Source of the DNA: Actinernus sp. WN-2022
Lineage: Eukaryota > Cnidaria > Anthozoa > Actiniaria > Actinernidae
DNA length: 64,000 nt
NCBI GenBank assembly: GCA_030867875.1
Contig: JAOWCC010001634.1
Coordinates: 6,991,877 to 7,055,876 of the forward strand
Direction: 5' to 3'
Shown here: positions 21,884-32,639 of the stretch, piece by piece
How positions within the stretch are numbered: position 1 is the stretch's first letter
Layout: every line of letters starts with the position of its first letter
Notes under the pieces: generated by a model
What the model saw: the letters and a program-made list of their open reading frames with translations, nothing else
Databases searched by the model: none
Told to the model about the DNA's origin: nothing
Program-made: the position numbers and the translations under genes

Positions 21884-22471
21884 CTGAAAAACCATTAGAA
21901 CGCGCTTTATGCCCAGTTTGACTCGAAAACGATTGACCTCCATTAAAAAAGTATCAATTTCGATAACAAAAACTATCACGTGCACCTTTTCATCGTTTAC
22001 GTGTGGACAGAATTAAGACGAAAACGCATACCCTCTCCTCACGCCCCCCACCCCTGACTGGACCAATTATTATAATACTACAAAATATATACTACGCTAT
22101 ATTTCGGTTCGGCAGAACGAACCTACTTCAGGAATTATATGAGCTAGGTGTTTGTAACAGTAGTTCTTGCAGCCTTTTTGAAATTGTTCTACTGCGAAAT
22201 ACATAACATAATTATTACTCGTATAGGTGACGTTATATTCCAACCATAATACCTAACCCTAACACAAATCTCGACCTAGTACCTTAACGTACCCTAAACC
22301 AGGGTGCTAATCCCAGATTTAGCATTTTCCTGCTTGCCATTGCTACCGATAGGATAATCCCTTATTATTAAATACTGTTGCTTTTTTTCGTAAGTTTTCT
22401 CTTCATCTTTTTTACATTGTAAATATTGTAATATCAGACAAGAAGTGCTTTCTAGTCCTATCACTGCTCAC
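21884..22471. other. Receptor intron, nothing recognised
   Basis: Short intron with no exon or repeat beyond scattered CCTAACCCTAA text near 22250. Open frames on both strands here run on from the sushi exon or are chance. Confidence 0.5.
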
Positions 22472-22596
22472 CCTTCACGGTGACACGTGTTGCTGCGGTT
22501 GCCATGCCTTGTTTGTCCTTGGCAACGCACTGGTATACTCCGCTGTCCTCTTCGACTGCATTGTTTACTGTCAAACGTCTCGTCTTTACACTGATT
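22472..22596 (-). CDS. Receptor exon: Ig domain, C-terminal half
   Basis: The exon starts in phase 2 after ATCACAGTTACAG and ends in phase 1 at GG|GTGAGC. It encodes RISVKTRRLTV and then EEDSGVYQCVAKDKQG, the D-to-F strands with the second canonical Cys, and closes with TRVTVK. It completes the domain begun by 23298-23451; the codon AG|A is split by the intron. Confidence 0.88.
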
Positions 22597-23297
22597 CTGT
22601 AACTGTGATAGCAACAATAACAATAAAAATAAACAAGGTGCTCTCGTCACCGAAGTGTTTTTCAGCGAGGACCTGTATAACTTAGTAGCTATAAAAGTTA
22701 CAAATGAAAATATTTTTGATCATCAGTTCAGATACCTGTAGCAAACACAAGATGTTGTTATTTACATTCGAATTTATATTACATATTTTACTTTTTTGAA
22801 GATCTTAAATCCATCCCTCAGTAACATCGAAAAGGCGAGAATTCTGCTGGCCTCGATCATAAATCACTATTCAATATGAACCAAAATACTGGCAACGCCC
22901 CTAGGATAATAGTTCTGCTTGTTATTCAATAAACCATGAAATATCGGGTTGTACGCGCAAAATAAAATATCACAAAAATATTACACGACTGTGACGTCAC
23001 ACGCCCATCAGTCGCGCGTAAAAACCCGGTAATTTATAGCTTGGTGAATTACGACATTCACCACTCGAATATAAAAACCGTGCTTCCGCTCGCCCATGGA
23101 ATATCCTCTATTTGTTACATTCCAATGGTAGATCGAGACCTCCAGGAAAGGGCGGGGGTCCCAATGCAACTTTGCCTAAAATGAGGGGAGGTCCATCTCG
23201 ACCCTAGCAAGTCTAATATTCTGGGTCCTTGGGGGCCCCGGGTCGCTCGGACCTCTTCCCTAGACCCCCCTCTACATTCTGCGCACGTTTTCCTTAC
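22597..23297. other. Intron between the two halves of an Ig domain
   Basis: A phase-2 intron of about 700 bp. No repeat or gene was recognised within it. The minus-strand open frame at 23115-23330 is a read-through from the neighbouring exon. Confidence 0.55.
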
Positions 23298-23451
23298 CTC
23301 GTTGATAAAAGTTTTCCGTCTCTGAACCACTCGTACTGTAGTGTGTCCATCGCCGTGGAATACATCTGTTGAGCTCTACATTCCAGAGCAAATGTCTTTT
23401 TCAAATCGATCTCCATTTCTCTCTTTGGAACAGATGTAAGCTTGGGTGGAC
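23298..23451 (-). CDS. Receptor exon: Ig domain, N-terminal half
   Basis: The exon starts in phase 1 after TTTCCTCACAAAG and ends in phase 2 at GAG|GTAAGG. It encodes GPPKLTSVPKRE, then the B strand FALECRAQQ with the first canonical Cys, and YEWFRDGKLLS with the C-strand Trp. It was found by splice-site reasoning, as no ATG-type frame marks it. It joins in frame to 22472-22596. Confidence 0.88.
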
Positions 23452-23714
23452 CTTTGTGAGGAAACGTTTTTATGCATTCAGGTTAACTGCGATCTTAAAA
23501 ATCAGAAACAAACACACACACACATAAAACGAAAACTCGTCAAAACAGTGAAAAATTGCATGCAGAGATGTTAAATAATATATAAGTTTGAGTCGTATCA
23601 GTTTGTCCGAGTTTGGCTGCCGCACATCACGCGGGATGTATTGGCATAAATCAAAAGCGTCAGATATTGCAGAACTTGCGAAGTTGTGTATTTAAATTTA
23701 TGTCGAGACATAGA
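23452..23714. other. Start of the 22-kb receptor intron
   Basis: No features are seen apart from a short CA run at 23512-23524. Confidence 0.5.
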
Positions 23715-24033
23715 CCCTATGCATAAGTCCTGGTAACTAGCATGTTAACGAGGCCGGTAGGTCCTCTGGAATGTTGAAATTGAAGCGCCCGGGGAGATTG
23801 TGAAATGCACTGAACGAATGTTCAGTGAAACAATGCCGTTAATTTGCTATGCGCCTGGCTGGTTGTACTATTAAGAAAAATAAAGGATAAATGAGGACAG
23901 ATTAGCAACATTTTTCAACTAAACAATCACGTTCAACATGTTTCACACCTCCTGCTAGTATTTCAACTTCAACATTCCAGAGGACCTACCGGCCTCTTTT
24001 TCGTGTTGTTACCGCGCGAGTTATGCATAGTGT
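23715..24033. mobile_element. TIR element, ~68-bp arms
   Basis: Left 23717-23784 and right 23964-24030 are inverted copies. The core GAGGCCGGTAGGTCCTCTGG pairs with CCAGAGGACCTACCGGCCTC, and the outer part pairs TATGCATAAGT with the inverted ATGCATA end. There is no coding content. Confidence 0.8.
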
Positions 24034-24277
24034 GTCACCAGCGACCGATGACGAAAGAGAACAATCATTCTGGGTAGTCTTTACTTGAGTACTTTGGCAC
24101 GAGAATATTGATAATGATCTCTATTAGTTACCAGACGACCAGCACTAATGAATGCTTCGATTTTCTCACCGCCTTCCCCTGATCGCCTCCTGGCTGCTTC
24201 GTAGTAATTTCTATGCCTTATAAGAACATGTATGGCGTGTTTGTTGGCCCACCTTCACTAAATACTAACAAGGTTAA

Positions 24278-24571
24278 TGTTACGGAAACTCTACCGCCTA
24301 ATAGCTCTCTTTTTAAACCCTTGATAACATTGTCACACGGCCTTTTCCAGTTCTTGTCGCACTCAAAATCAAACGTATCTTACATGGCGTGTACAGTGAC
24401 GCGAGACCTTCGTCATAAAACTAAATGTTCCACAGAAAAGTCTAGAATAGAAAGGAAAAGCCTAGAAAGTTCGAGAAACAGTCGAACTAGGAAACTTACA
24501 AATAAGTAACTCTTTGAACTTAAAGGAGTTCATAATGTTCATAGTGTTCACATGAAATACTTCAATTAACA
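24278..24571 (-). repeat. 3' LTR of the BEL/Pao element
   Basis: The sequence is identical by eye to the other LTR over 294 bp. It begins TGTTACGG and ends CAATTAACA when read on the plus strand. It is preceded by GTTAA. Confidence 0.95.
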
Positions 24572-24583
24572 CTCCCCCTCAAC
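24572..24583 (-). other. Polypurine tract of the BEL/Pao element
   Basis: On the minus strand the bases directly before the 3' LTR read TTGAGGGGGAG, a purine-rich run in the place expected for plus-strand priming. Confidence 0.75.
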
Positions 24584-24620
24584 TTGACTTGCCCTTTTTG
24601 AAGGGTATGTTCAAGTTTAC

Positions 24621-25600
24621 TCAGGGGTCAGCCTCTTCCAGTAAGCACAGCTTTGAGACTGGACGGATGTATTTTACTGATTTTATCGATACTTCAACCG
24701 ATCTGACACGCCCGTCTTGACCAGGATAGGTGCGTACTATGTGACCCATTGGCCACATACCTCTGGTGGTATTTGGATTGACAAGAAGTACCAAGTCTCC
24801 TTCTTTCATGTTTCTTGCTTCATCATACCACTTGTTCCTTCTTGTGAGAGTTGGAATGTATTCTTTCAACCATCGATTCCAAAAGTTGTTAGCGAGTACT
24901 TGTGCTTGTCTGTACTTCTTCCTGGAATTTATATCCTGATCATGTACTACATCAAATGGACAGTTAAGGTTGGGTCTGTGTAACAGAATGTGATTTGGTG
25001 TCAAGATCATGAGGATCTGTGCTTGCAGGGACAATAGGCCTTGAGTTCAAGATCCCTTCAACTTCTGCCAGTGCTGTATTTAATGTATCGTAAACAACTC
25101 TTTGATCATGCAGGATTGCACGAAGAGCCCGTTTGCAGGATCTAACCAGTCTTTCTACGACTCCATTCATATGAGGGGAGTTCGGTGGATTGAACTTCCA
25201 ATCCGTGCCATGCCGGGATAATTATTTCCCGATTCTCTCTTGGTGAAGTCGGCTCCACCCTTCTCTCAGTTCCCTTGCTGCACCTATGAAGTTCGTCCCT
25301 CTGTCTGACGTCATGGTTTTGGGGTATCCACGACGATTAGCAAATCGTGCAAAGCAGTTCAGAAATGCATCTGCTTCAAGTGATTCAGCAATTTCAAGAT
25401 GTATGGCTCGGACATTTGCACAACAGAACAGTACACTCCATTTCTTTACTTCACTCCTTTGCTGCTTGACATATATTGGACCAAATAGGTCTACGACTGT
25501 GTGCGTGAAGGGAGGTAAAAATGGTGTCAAACGCCGCTCAGGTAGATTACCCATACGTGGTGGGCCTGGTTGAGCGCGCTGTTTCTTGCAGTAAAACACT
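24621..25600 (-). pseudogene. BEL/Pao integrase region, broken
   Basis: The minus strand encodes the integrase core: HTVVDLFGPIYV holds the first catalytic Asp, TMTSDRGTNF the second, and a GVVERLVRSCKRAL segment the Glu. A C-terminal region of DUF5641 type follows (GDLVLLVNPNTTRGMWPMG), ending at the stop 24621-24623. Lesions are a frameshift near 25595 that separates it from the upstream RT frame within the zinc-binding region, an in-frame TAA at 25222-25224, and a frameshift near 25000. These exclude a functional integrase from this copy. Confidence 0.88.
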
Positions 25601-27727
25601 CTCTTCCATATTTCTTGACCTCTGATCTACCATTAACAAGCCAATACTTCATTCTTATGGAGCTGAAGATGTATTCTGGGGGTCCATGCGCCAACATGCG
25701 ATGATACTCTGCGATCAAGAGACGTCCAATGTTGGATCTACCATCGAGTATTACGGGATGTCGCGCATCGTGTGAGATAGGAGCTTCGTGAATCCGGCCT
25801 TCAACTCTGAGCAATCCATCTTTGTCAATATAGGGAATCAGCTGCTTCAACCTTGAATTTCTTGGTAAGGGCTTTCCCGTTCTAAGTGCCTTGAATTCCT
25901 CTTGGAATGACTTGGACTGAGCTTGCTGAATAAGCAGACATTCTGCTTGATGTAACTCACTGACTGTGAGTTTCAGATTATCCGATGAAGTATCTTTTTT
26001 CACTGTGTGCGTTGAGTCTGCTGTGGCGATCCTTGCCTTGAGGGAGTTGACAAACTTCATCACATAGGCTGCAACTCTCAATGCTTTATCAAAATTTGAA
26101 TAGCGGCTGAGATCAAAGACACTGTTATCAGTTTGAATGTTGGTGGCCTTTATTTGTACCGTGGGGCGAAGCTCTTGTTCCTCTTCTGTTCTCTCCCCCT
26201 CGTTAGGCGATTTAGGCCAGCTGTCTTCTGCCTGAGAAAGGAAGTGAGGTCCTCGTTGCCAGGTACTCTGTTGCAACATCTCAGCAAGTGGGAGTCCACG
26301 TGTTCCTGCATCAGCCACATTGAGTGAAGTGGGTACATAGCGTGTGCTGATCTTGCGCTGATTGTTGGTTTTCAAAACTTCGATATCTTCCATTATGTCC
26401 ACAATGCGGTGGGCCACATAATCCTTGAATCTGTTACTTGGCTGCCAAATCCAGTGCAGCACAACCATTGAATCGATCCAGAAAACGATCTTCTTGATGT
26501 CGTAGTCCAGCTCATCGACGAGAGTAAGAGCAAGTTTAGTAGCCATACACGCGGCATCAAGCTCTAGGCGTGGTATAGTCATCTTCTTTAAGGGAGCAAC
26601 TCGGGATTTAGAAGCTGCTAACACATTGTTAACTCTTCCATCGTCGTATTTGAATCTCAAATAATCAACTGCACACTTGGCTTGCTGTGAGCTATCTGAG
26701 AATACGTGTAGCTCTACCTCGTCGTATCTATCATGACGCTGGCGGAAACATCGGGGAATGGCAACTTTCTCTATCTCCTCTGCTTCTTCCTCCCACTTCC
26801 TCCATTCTTTCAATTTGCTTTCTTCGATTTCTTCATCCCATGCAAGTTTTTCCAAGCAAATTGATTGATAGAACATTCGTCCTATAATGGAGAATGCGCT
26901 GAGCCATCCATGTGGATCCCATACTGATGCGATTTTACTTAGAATACCTCTGGGAGTCTTCGCACGTTCCTTTTGTTGAGGTGTAACGTGGAAGCAGTCC
27001 GTATTAGCGTCGTATGTTATGCCCAAAGCACGAGAATTTGGAAGTCCACTTTGACTGTTGAGGATTTTCACTGTAACTCTTTCCGACTCAGGAATGTTGT
27101 TGATCACAGCTTCACTGTTACTTAACCACTTTGTTAGCTTGAATCCTCCAAGTTTCATCAGCTCCATCAAATCGTTGTACAGAGCAATGGCTTCTTCTTC
27201 GGTTTCCACTGAGTTGATAGAGTCATCAACGTAGAGATTGCGCTTAACTGCTTCTGATGCTTGAGGGTATTTGCCCTGGTGCTCCTCTGCATTGACTTTG
27301 ACGACAAAGTTTGCACAAGTAGGTGCAGAGCGCTCTCCAAAGGGTCTTCTCATGCACTGATAGACGTCTGGCTCTTTCTCTTGTGTATCTCTGTATAAGA
27401 ATCGTAGGGCGGGCATATCGGATTGAGTAACTCGCATCTGCAGAAACATGTCTTTTATGTCGGAACATAGCGTCACAGGTTTCTGTCTAAACCGAAGTAG
27501 CACACCAAATAGAGAGGTCAGGAGATCTGGGCCAGTGTAGATGTGATCATTCAAGCTCTTTCCATTGTATTTTGCAGCAGCGTTATAGACTCTGCGAACT
27601 TTCTCTGGTTTCTTCGGGTGGCGTACAGGATGATGAGTTAGGTAGTTGACCTTCTGGCTGTTTGTAGATTCCACTTCCTCTTTAGTCAACTTTCTAACAT
27701 AGCCCGACTTCACATCATTTTGAATTG
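25597..27727 (-). pseudogene. BEL/Pao reverse transcriptase, A17-type and RNase H region
   Basis: An open frame of over 700 codons encodes the RT with the LCSDIKDMFLQM motif for the first catalytic Asp and YVDD for the active-site pair. A Peptidase_A17-like stretch with GILSKIASVWDPHGW follows, then an RNase H-like segment with HVFSDSSQ and FWIDSMVVLHW, and the start of the integrase head. At its 5' side it is detached from the gag-protease frame by an inverted duplication ending at 27729. At the 3' side a frameshift near 25595 cuts it off. The length and order match the BEL/Pao pol. Confidence 0.9.
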
Positions 27728-28360
27728 ACGTGTGTCGTATGGAAGCAGAGCCAACAATAAATCCTGAGGATAACCTGGATGTTCGTCAGCAGCTGAAACA
27801 GTGGATAGACATGGAAACTGTTCCCGTCCCTAAGAAGAAAGCTGACATTCGATCTAAAGAAGATCAGAAAGCCTACGAAATATTAAAGACCACAACCAGG
27901 AGAATACCAAACGAAAGCGCCTTTGAGTCTGGGGTTCTGTGGCAAGATGCTAATCCAGTCCTTTACAACAACAGAAAGGCAGCAGAGGCACAACTTCGAG
28001 CTCTAGAGTTTAGACTTCACATCATTTTGAATTGATGCTTGGTAAACTTCCTTTAACTGAGGATCTCTCTGAAGTCTAAACTCTAGAGCTCGGAGTTGTG
28101 CCTCTGCTGCCTTTCTGTTGTTGTAAAGGACTGGATTAGCATCTTGCCACAGAACCCCAGACTCAAAGGCGCTTTCGTTTGGTATTCTCCTGGTTGTGGT
28201 CTTTAATATTTCGTAGGCTTTCTGATCTTCTTTAGATCGAATGTCAGCTTTCTTCTTAGGGACGGGAACAGTTTCCATGTCTATCCACTGTTTCAGCTGC
28301 TGACGAACATCCAGGTTATCCTCAGGATTTATTGTTGGCTCTGCTTCCATACGACACACG
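27708..28360. repeat. Inverted duplication inside BEL/Pao pol with 21-bp flanking direct repeats
   Basis: Bases 27729-28017 are the reverse complement of 28071-28360 with about one mismatch; a 53-bp spacer separates them. The phrase CTTCACATCATTTTGAATTG followed by A occurs at 27708-27728 and again at 28015-28035. The original pol sequence evidently ran across this phrase once. The inserted inverted copy plus one copy of the phrase disrupts the frame. Six bases (GACTTC in plus orientation) are shared at one junction, which suggests template switching. Confidence 0.93.
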
Positions 28361-30477
28361 TGAATCGATTCTTCCTCTTCTCCCGGCAAATGAGAAAATG
28401 CCAGCCAACCCAGTTTTGTCCTTACGGCTATGGGTGTTCCAATGGGTCCTTCCCTCTTCTCAAGCGGGACTTGTAAATGGTAAGCATCGACACCGATGAT
28501 TAACCTTATACTTGATGTGTCAATATGGGGAAGATTCAGATCCTTTAGATGGTCGAAACGCCTCTTCTCTTCCGGCCAATCAACGCTGTAATCAGGATTG
28601 TTGATCTTAGGCACTGTGAATACTTTGCTGATCTTGTGCTTGGTTCTTCTCCTCCCAGCACTTGAAACTTCGAGATCTTTTATGACAAACGAGTCAACCA
28701 CTTCATTGACATTCGTGCCACCCAGAATTAGCTGACTAGTAGGTCCCGTGAATCCCAGCTCCTCTGCCATGTCTTGTTGAAGGAGAGTGGCGTTCGATCC
28801 TCCATCCAACAGAGCCTGTGTGGAAACTTCACCGTTTGGACCATAAAGGATTACAGGAACGATCTGGTGCACGATTCGACCTGCTTTGTTTGTGATCAAC
28901 TTTCCTGCAAACACTTCTGGTGATGACTGATCTGTTACAGACGCTGTGTTGGTCTTGGTATCAACTACCGGCGGGGGTGGAGCAGTTGTTGGAGTAGCCT
29001 CTTGCTTTGGCTGCCTTATTGAGCGCTTCAACACCACGCTATGAAGAAGAGGATGATGCCATTGTTTACATCCGTCAATCTTGCACCTGGTTTCTTTCTT
29101 GCAGTCCCTTTTAAAATGCTTGCCAAAACAACCGAAGCACAACCTTCTTTCTCTGACCAGCTTTGCTTTGTCCTCTGTTTTTAGGTTCTTGAACATCCTA
29201 CACTCACTGACTGAGTGCTCTGAAGCCTCGTGAAAGGGACAAGCTTCCCGTTGCATTTTATTGGCAGTGGTGCCAAAAGAAGATCTCTTTGCTGGCGGCG
29301 TCTTTGACGGTAGGTGTGTCTTGCTTTGAGTCAATTCAAGAAAGGCGCGTTCCCACATGCGTGCTTGTGTTTCAATCCATTTCCTGAATGATTCAAGGTT
29401 TATTTTGTCTGGGTTCGAGTTCTCATAACGGAACCATCCGATTTTCAGCGAGGGTGGAAGCTTAGATAGTGCTTCTCTTACATAACAGCTGGATTTAAGT
29501 TCGTGTTTTAGATCCAGTGACTGAAAGGTACTTACAAGCCTTCCAACTGTGTCTGAGAGAGACCGGAGCTGGTCCACGTTTCTGTCTGCGACCTGTGGGT
29601 GTACCTTCAAAGCGACATCATTAGCTTGTACTATAGCTGTTGGGTCTCCGAATCGTTCTCTCAGAATTTCCCACGCTTTAATGTAGTTTCCACTACCAGG
29701 AAGGACACCTTGTAGTGCAGACTCCGCCTTCCCTGTAGTATTATTTAACAGTATGTCTAGCAGCTCGTCCTCTGTATATAAATCTGCGTTTTCTAATTTT
29801 ACGAAGGCGGCTCTGAAGGCTGGGTAGGTATTTATATCTCCGCCAAAGGACTTTATATCAGGCTGTTGCGTTTTAAGTATAGCTTTTGCCAGCTGCACCA
29901 CGGGATCGGCTGATTGCCGGACTTCACGTTGTGCTGACGATGAACTTGGTTCTTGGTTGTTGGCATGAACAGACTGGCGAAGAAACCGGTCGATCCTGTC
30001 ATTTTGGCTCTCTACAGGAACTTGTATAGAAAGCTGTCGGTCAACCTCAAGCTCTTCATTCACACCGTCTTGCTCAGCTTCGAGTTGAGCTTGAGCTATT
30101 TGGTGTTGTGCACGTGCCTCTTGCAGATCTAGGTCCATCTGAGATTTCATCTGTAACTCTCTTCTTTTTTGGTCAAGTAGAAGCTGCTCTTTCTCAAGTT
30201 TTCTTCTCTCTTCTTCGCTCTGCAACTGGATTTCTCTCCTTTTTTCGGCTAAATCTAGATCTACTTTAGCCTTCTTTGCAGCCTTTCTTGCTTCTATTAG
30301 TCCTCTTTGTGAGGGTGATTTGCTTGCTATGGAGCATATCTGGGATTGTGAGGCGGCGTATTGCGACTGCATTTCAGAAGGCGTTTCGCCTTTGCGGTTA
30401 TTCAAAAGCTCTAAGGTTTTATCCATTACACTACTAACTTCTTCAGCAACTTTCTCTATCCACTTCTTCTCAATCAC
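28003..30477 (-). pseudogene. BEL/Pao gag and aspartic protease region
   Basis: A frame of over 820 codons, open upstream to about 30528, encodes a charged coiled-coil head rich in Lys/Glu/Gln (about residues 60-150). A DUF1759-type gag segment starts near FGGDINTYPAF, followed by zinc knuckles CFGCFGKHFKRDC and a second Cys/His cluster with HHPLLH. A retropepsin-like A16 segment comes next, with LLDGGSNATLL as catalytic motif. No ATG opens this frame because a MITE lies between it and the true gag start at 31058. At its 3' end it runs into the inverted duplication. Confidence 0.88.
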
Positions 30478-30520
30478 CGCGTCCCGTTCGTTTACAACAC
30501 TAATTAGTTCTTTATTTACC

Positions 30521-30843
30521 TTTATAATATAGATACGATAGTACGCGCGCTCTGATTGGCTATGAAGCCATGTTTTATCAGAATATATAACATGGTTAGC
30601 CGTGTTATATAGTTTTCAACTGGCGGTTTCCTTTCATCGCGCGCGTAAATCTATATTATAAAACAGATAAAGAAGCCTTAAATCCATGTTTTATACTATC
30701 ATAAAACACTCTGGTCATTTGAGAACACTCTAGAAATGTTGAAAGCACGCGCCTTCGGCTTGTGCTTTAACATTTCTCTCATGTTCTCAAATGCCCATCG
30801 TGTTTTATGATAGTATAAAACATGGCTAAGGCTTCTTTATTTG
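30521..30843 (-). mobile_element. Fold-back MITE inserted in BEL/Pao gag
   Basis: This ~320-bp element interrupts gag between residue 73 and the rest. It contains a large hairpin: CATGTTTTATACTATCATAA mirrored by TTATGATAGTATAAAACATG, with a GCGCGCG-rich outer part. An inverted-orientation copy lies at 35401-35728. Gag text on both sides repeats imperfectly (a valine-asparagine-lysine codon triplet), perhaps a diverged 9-bp target duplication. Confidence 0.85.
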
Positions 30844-31058
30844 TTAACTAACAGTTTATTGGATAGTTCCTTTACTTGGGAATTAATAAACTTTATTAAC
30901 CTACGGCTGCCCCTACTTTGTAACAACTCCTCTAGCTGAGTTATTAGCAACCTCAACTCTTCGCAGCGTTTTCTGCGAAACCAACGAAGCTCGCGCTGCG
31001 TGGGCTGCGCTGGGATTTCTTCACTTTCTGGCACTGGATTACTTGCCGTTAGACTCAT
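30837..31058 (-). pseudogene. BEL/Pao gag N-terminal piece
   Basis: ATG at 31058 opens a 73-codon frame, charged with Arg, Glu and Leu and probably helical. It ends at a TAA formed at the MITE junction. The downstream side of the MITE resumes with matching codons, so this is the true start of gag. It lies about 410 bp inside the 5' LTR. Confidence 0.75.
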
Positions 31059-31470
31059 TTATATATTCTGTTGGCTTGGGTGCTTGCACTAGTGCGGGGA
31101 CCCTGGTATTTTTAATATTTCGCGGGAATATATTGTGCGCGGAGACTCGGTGCGAGTTTGATCCCAGTCCCTCTCGGACGGACCGGCAACTGGGAAAACA
31201 AGATGTCGACCGCGACAAAACTACAACTTCGCGAGAGATCTTCTGAGCTTTAATTTCGATAGGTTTGCTCACCTCTACGAAGAAAGAAACTCCTTGTCTG
31301 GATAGGCAGTGGACTTTGACTTTTTTGGATGGTTTCCTTGTCTAAAACTCGGAAGTTTTGACTCGTCTTTCAACCAGCTTGTGGAGCAGAAACTATACCT
31401 GGGAAACTATCACAACTTGTGGATTTGTCGTCTTGCAAACTACTCCTGTACTTGCAATCCGTCTTGCAAT

Positions 31471-31486
31471 CCGGCTCGAAGGACCA
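31471..31486 (-). other. Primer-binding site, tRNA-Tyr
   Basis: The plus-strand text CCGGCTCGAAGGACCA equals the 3' end of animal tRNA-Tyr including CCA, so the minus-strand element carries its complement seven bases inside the 5' LTR. Confidence 0.85.
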
Positions 31487-31493
31487 AAAGGTT

Positions 31494-31787
31494 TGTTACG
31501 GAAACTCTACCGCCTAATAGCTCTCTTTTTAAACCCTTGATAACATTGTCACACGGCCTTTTCCAGTTCTTGTCGCACTCAAAATCAAACGTATCTTACA
31601 TGGCGTGTACAGTGACGCGAGACCTTCGTCATAAAACTAAATGTTCCACAGAAAAGTCTAGAATAGAAAGGAAAAGCCTAGAAAGTTCGAGAAACAGTCG
31701 AACTAGGAAACTTACAAATAAGTAACTCTTTGAACTTAAAGGAGTTCATAATGTTCATAGTGTTCACATGAAATACTTCAATTAACA
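31494..31787 (-). repeat. 5' LTR of the BEL/Pao element
   Basis: 294 bp, TG...CA ends, identical by eye to the 3' LTR, followed on the plus strand by the GTTAA duplication (31788-31792). Confidence 0.95.
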
Positions 31788-31792
31788 GTTAA

Positions 31793-32639
31793 TATACAAC
31801 TACAATAAATAAATGTATAGGTTTATTTCTTATTAAACGGTCATTTTATTCCAACTGATCATGAGTTGTTTCTTTAGTCTCCAGTGAACCGAGCTTGACC
31901 GCCGCGCATCATACTTGAGTAGCTCAAGATCCCAGAGGAATGTATCGGCATAAATGCGTTTTTGAAATATAAATAGCTAAAGTCAAACTAAGGAATTATC
32001 TAGATGTGCTATATAAACCATAACCTACTCGAGGGGTTGAAAAATATACACAATAACCTAATAATAACAATAGCGATAACAATAACAATAACAACAACAA
32101 CAACAGCAACAGCAACAATAATATAATAATAACAATAATAATAATGGTGGCAGTTACCTAAATATACTTGTGACGTTGAAATGTGCGCTATAATATTGCC
32201 TTGATGATATTATATGTGTCGAGAAGCGAACAGTTCCTTCGCAGGCATCTCTAAGTATCAGAAACCGCGAATAAAAAAATGAAAGTGGGTTACCTGTTAT
32301 TCGAGGGGACTTGGGAGGGAAGATGAGAAAAAATAAATATTCTCTCTTTTCCTCCTCCCCTTATAATACCGCTTATAATACCCCACAAATAACGTTTAGA
32401 AATGAGCTGATAAGGAATGAGTTAAGATTAGACTTTAGATGTGGAATTTTCAAGATACGGTACATGCATGTTGCCATTTACTGGTCTGTAAGCTTAACAA
32501 TAAATCGATAAGTTTAGACAAAAATAAATTTCAAGTAACAGCACTAAACGTTTTGATATGCACTCTACTTGCATTGTTTTCCAATAGATAGATTCGCTCG
32601 CTCGTAAATTCACTATCAATGGAGGGAAAAGGAGGGACT
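31793..32639. other. Intron sequence with a microsatellite
   Basis: An ACA/ATA trinucleotide-rich run (AACAATAACAACAACAACAG and similar) covers about 32065-32146. The rest shows no exon or recognised repeat. Confidence 0.6.

Larger units (their letters stand above)
24273..31792 (-). mobile_element. Full-length BEL/Pao LTR retrotransposon with GTTAA target duplication
   Basis: Identical 294-bp LTRs at 24278-24571 and 31494-31787 (TG...CA ends) bound the element, flanked on both sides by GTTAA. It is oriented on the minus strand. Downstream of the 5' LTR is a primer site complementary to tRNA-Tyr, then a gag with a DUF1759-type region and zinc knuckles, an aspartic protease, reverse transcriptase, a Peptidase_A17-type region and RNase H, integrase and a C-terminal DUF5641-type region, which is the BEL/Pao order. 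No envelope gene is seen. Coding is broken by a MITE insertion in gag, an inverted duplication in pol, at least two frameshifts and one stop, so this copy cannot be autonomous. It sits in the receptor intron in the same orientation as the gene. Confidence 0.93.

Noticed and set aside
24213..24509. Plus-strand frame, repeated at 31309-31725
   Set aside because: Both are chance frames through the two identical LTRs, antisense to the element.
27730..28035. Plus-strand 101-codon frame
   Set aside because: It is the inverted duplicate of the adjacent BEL/Pao pol segment, not a separate gene.
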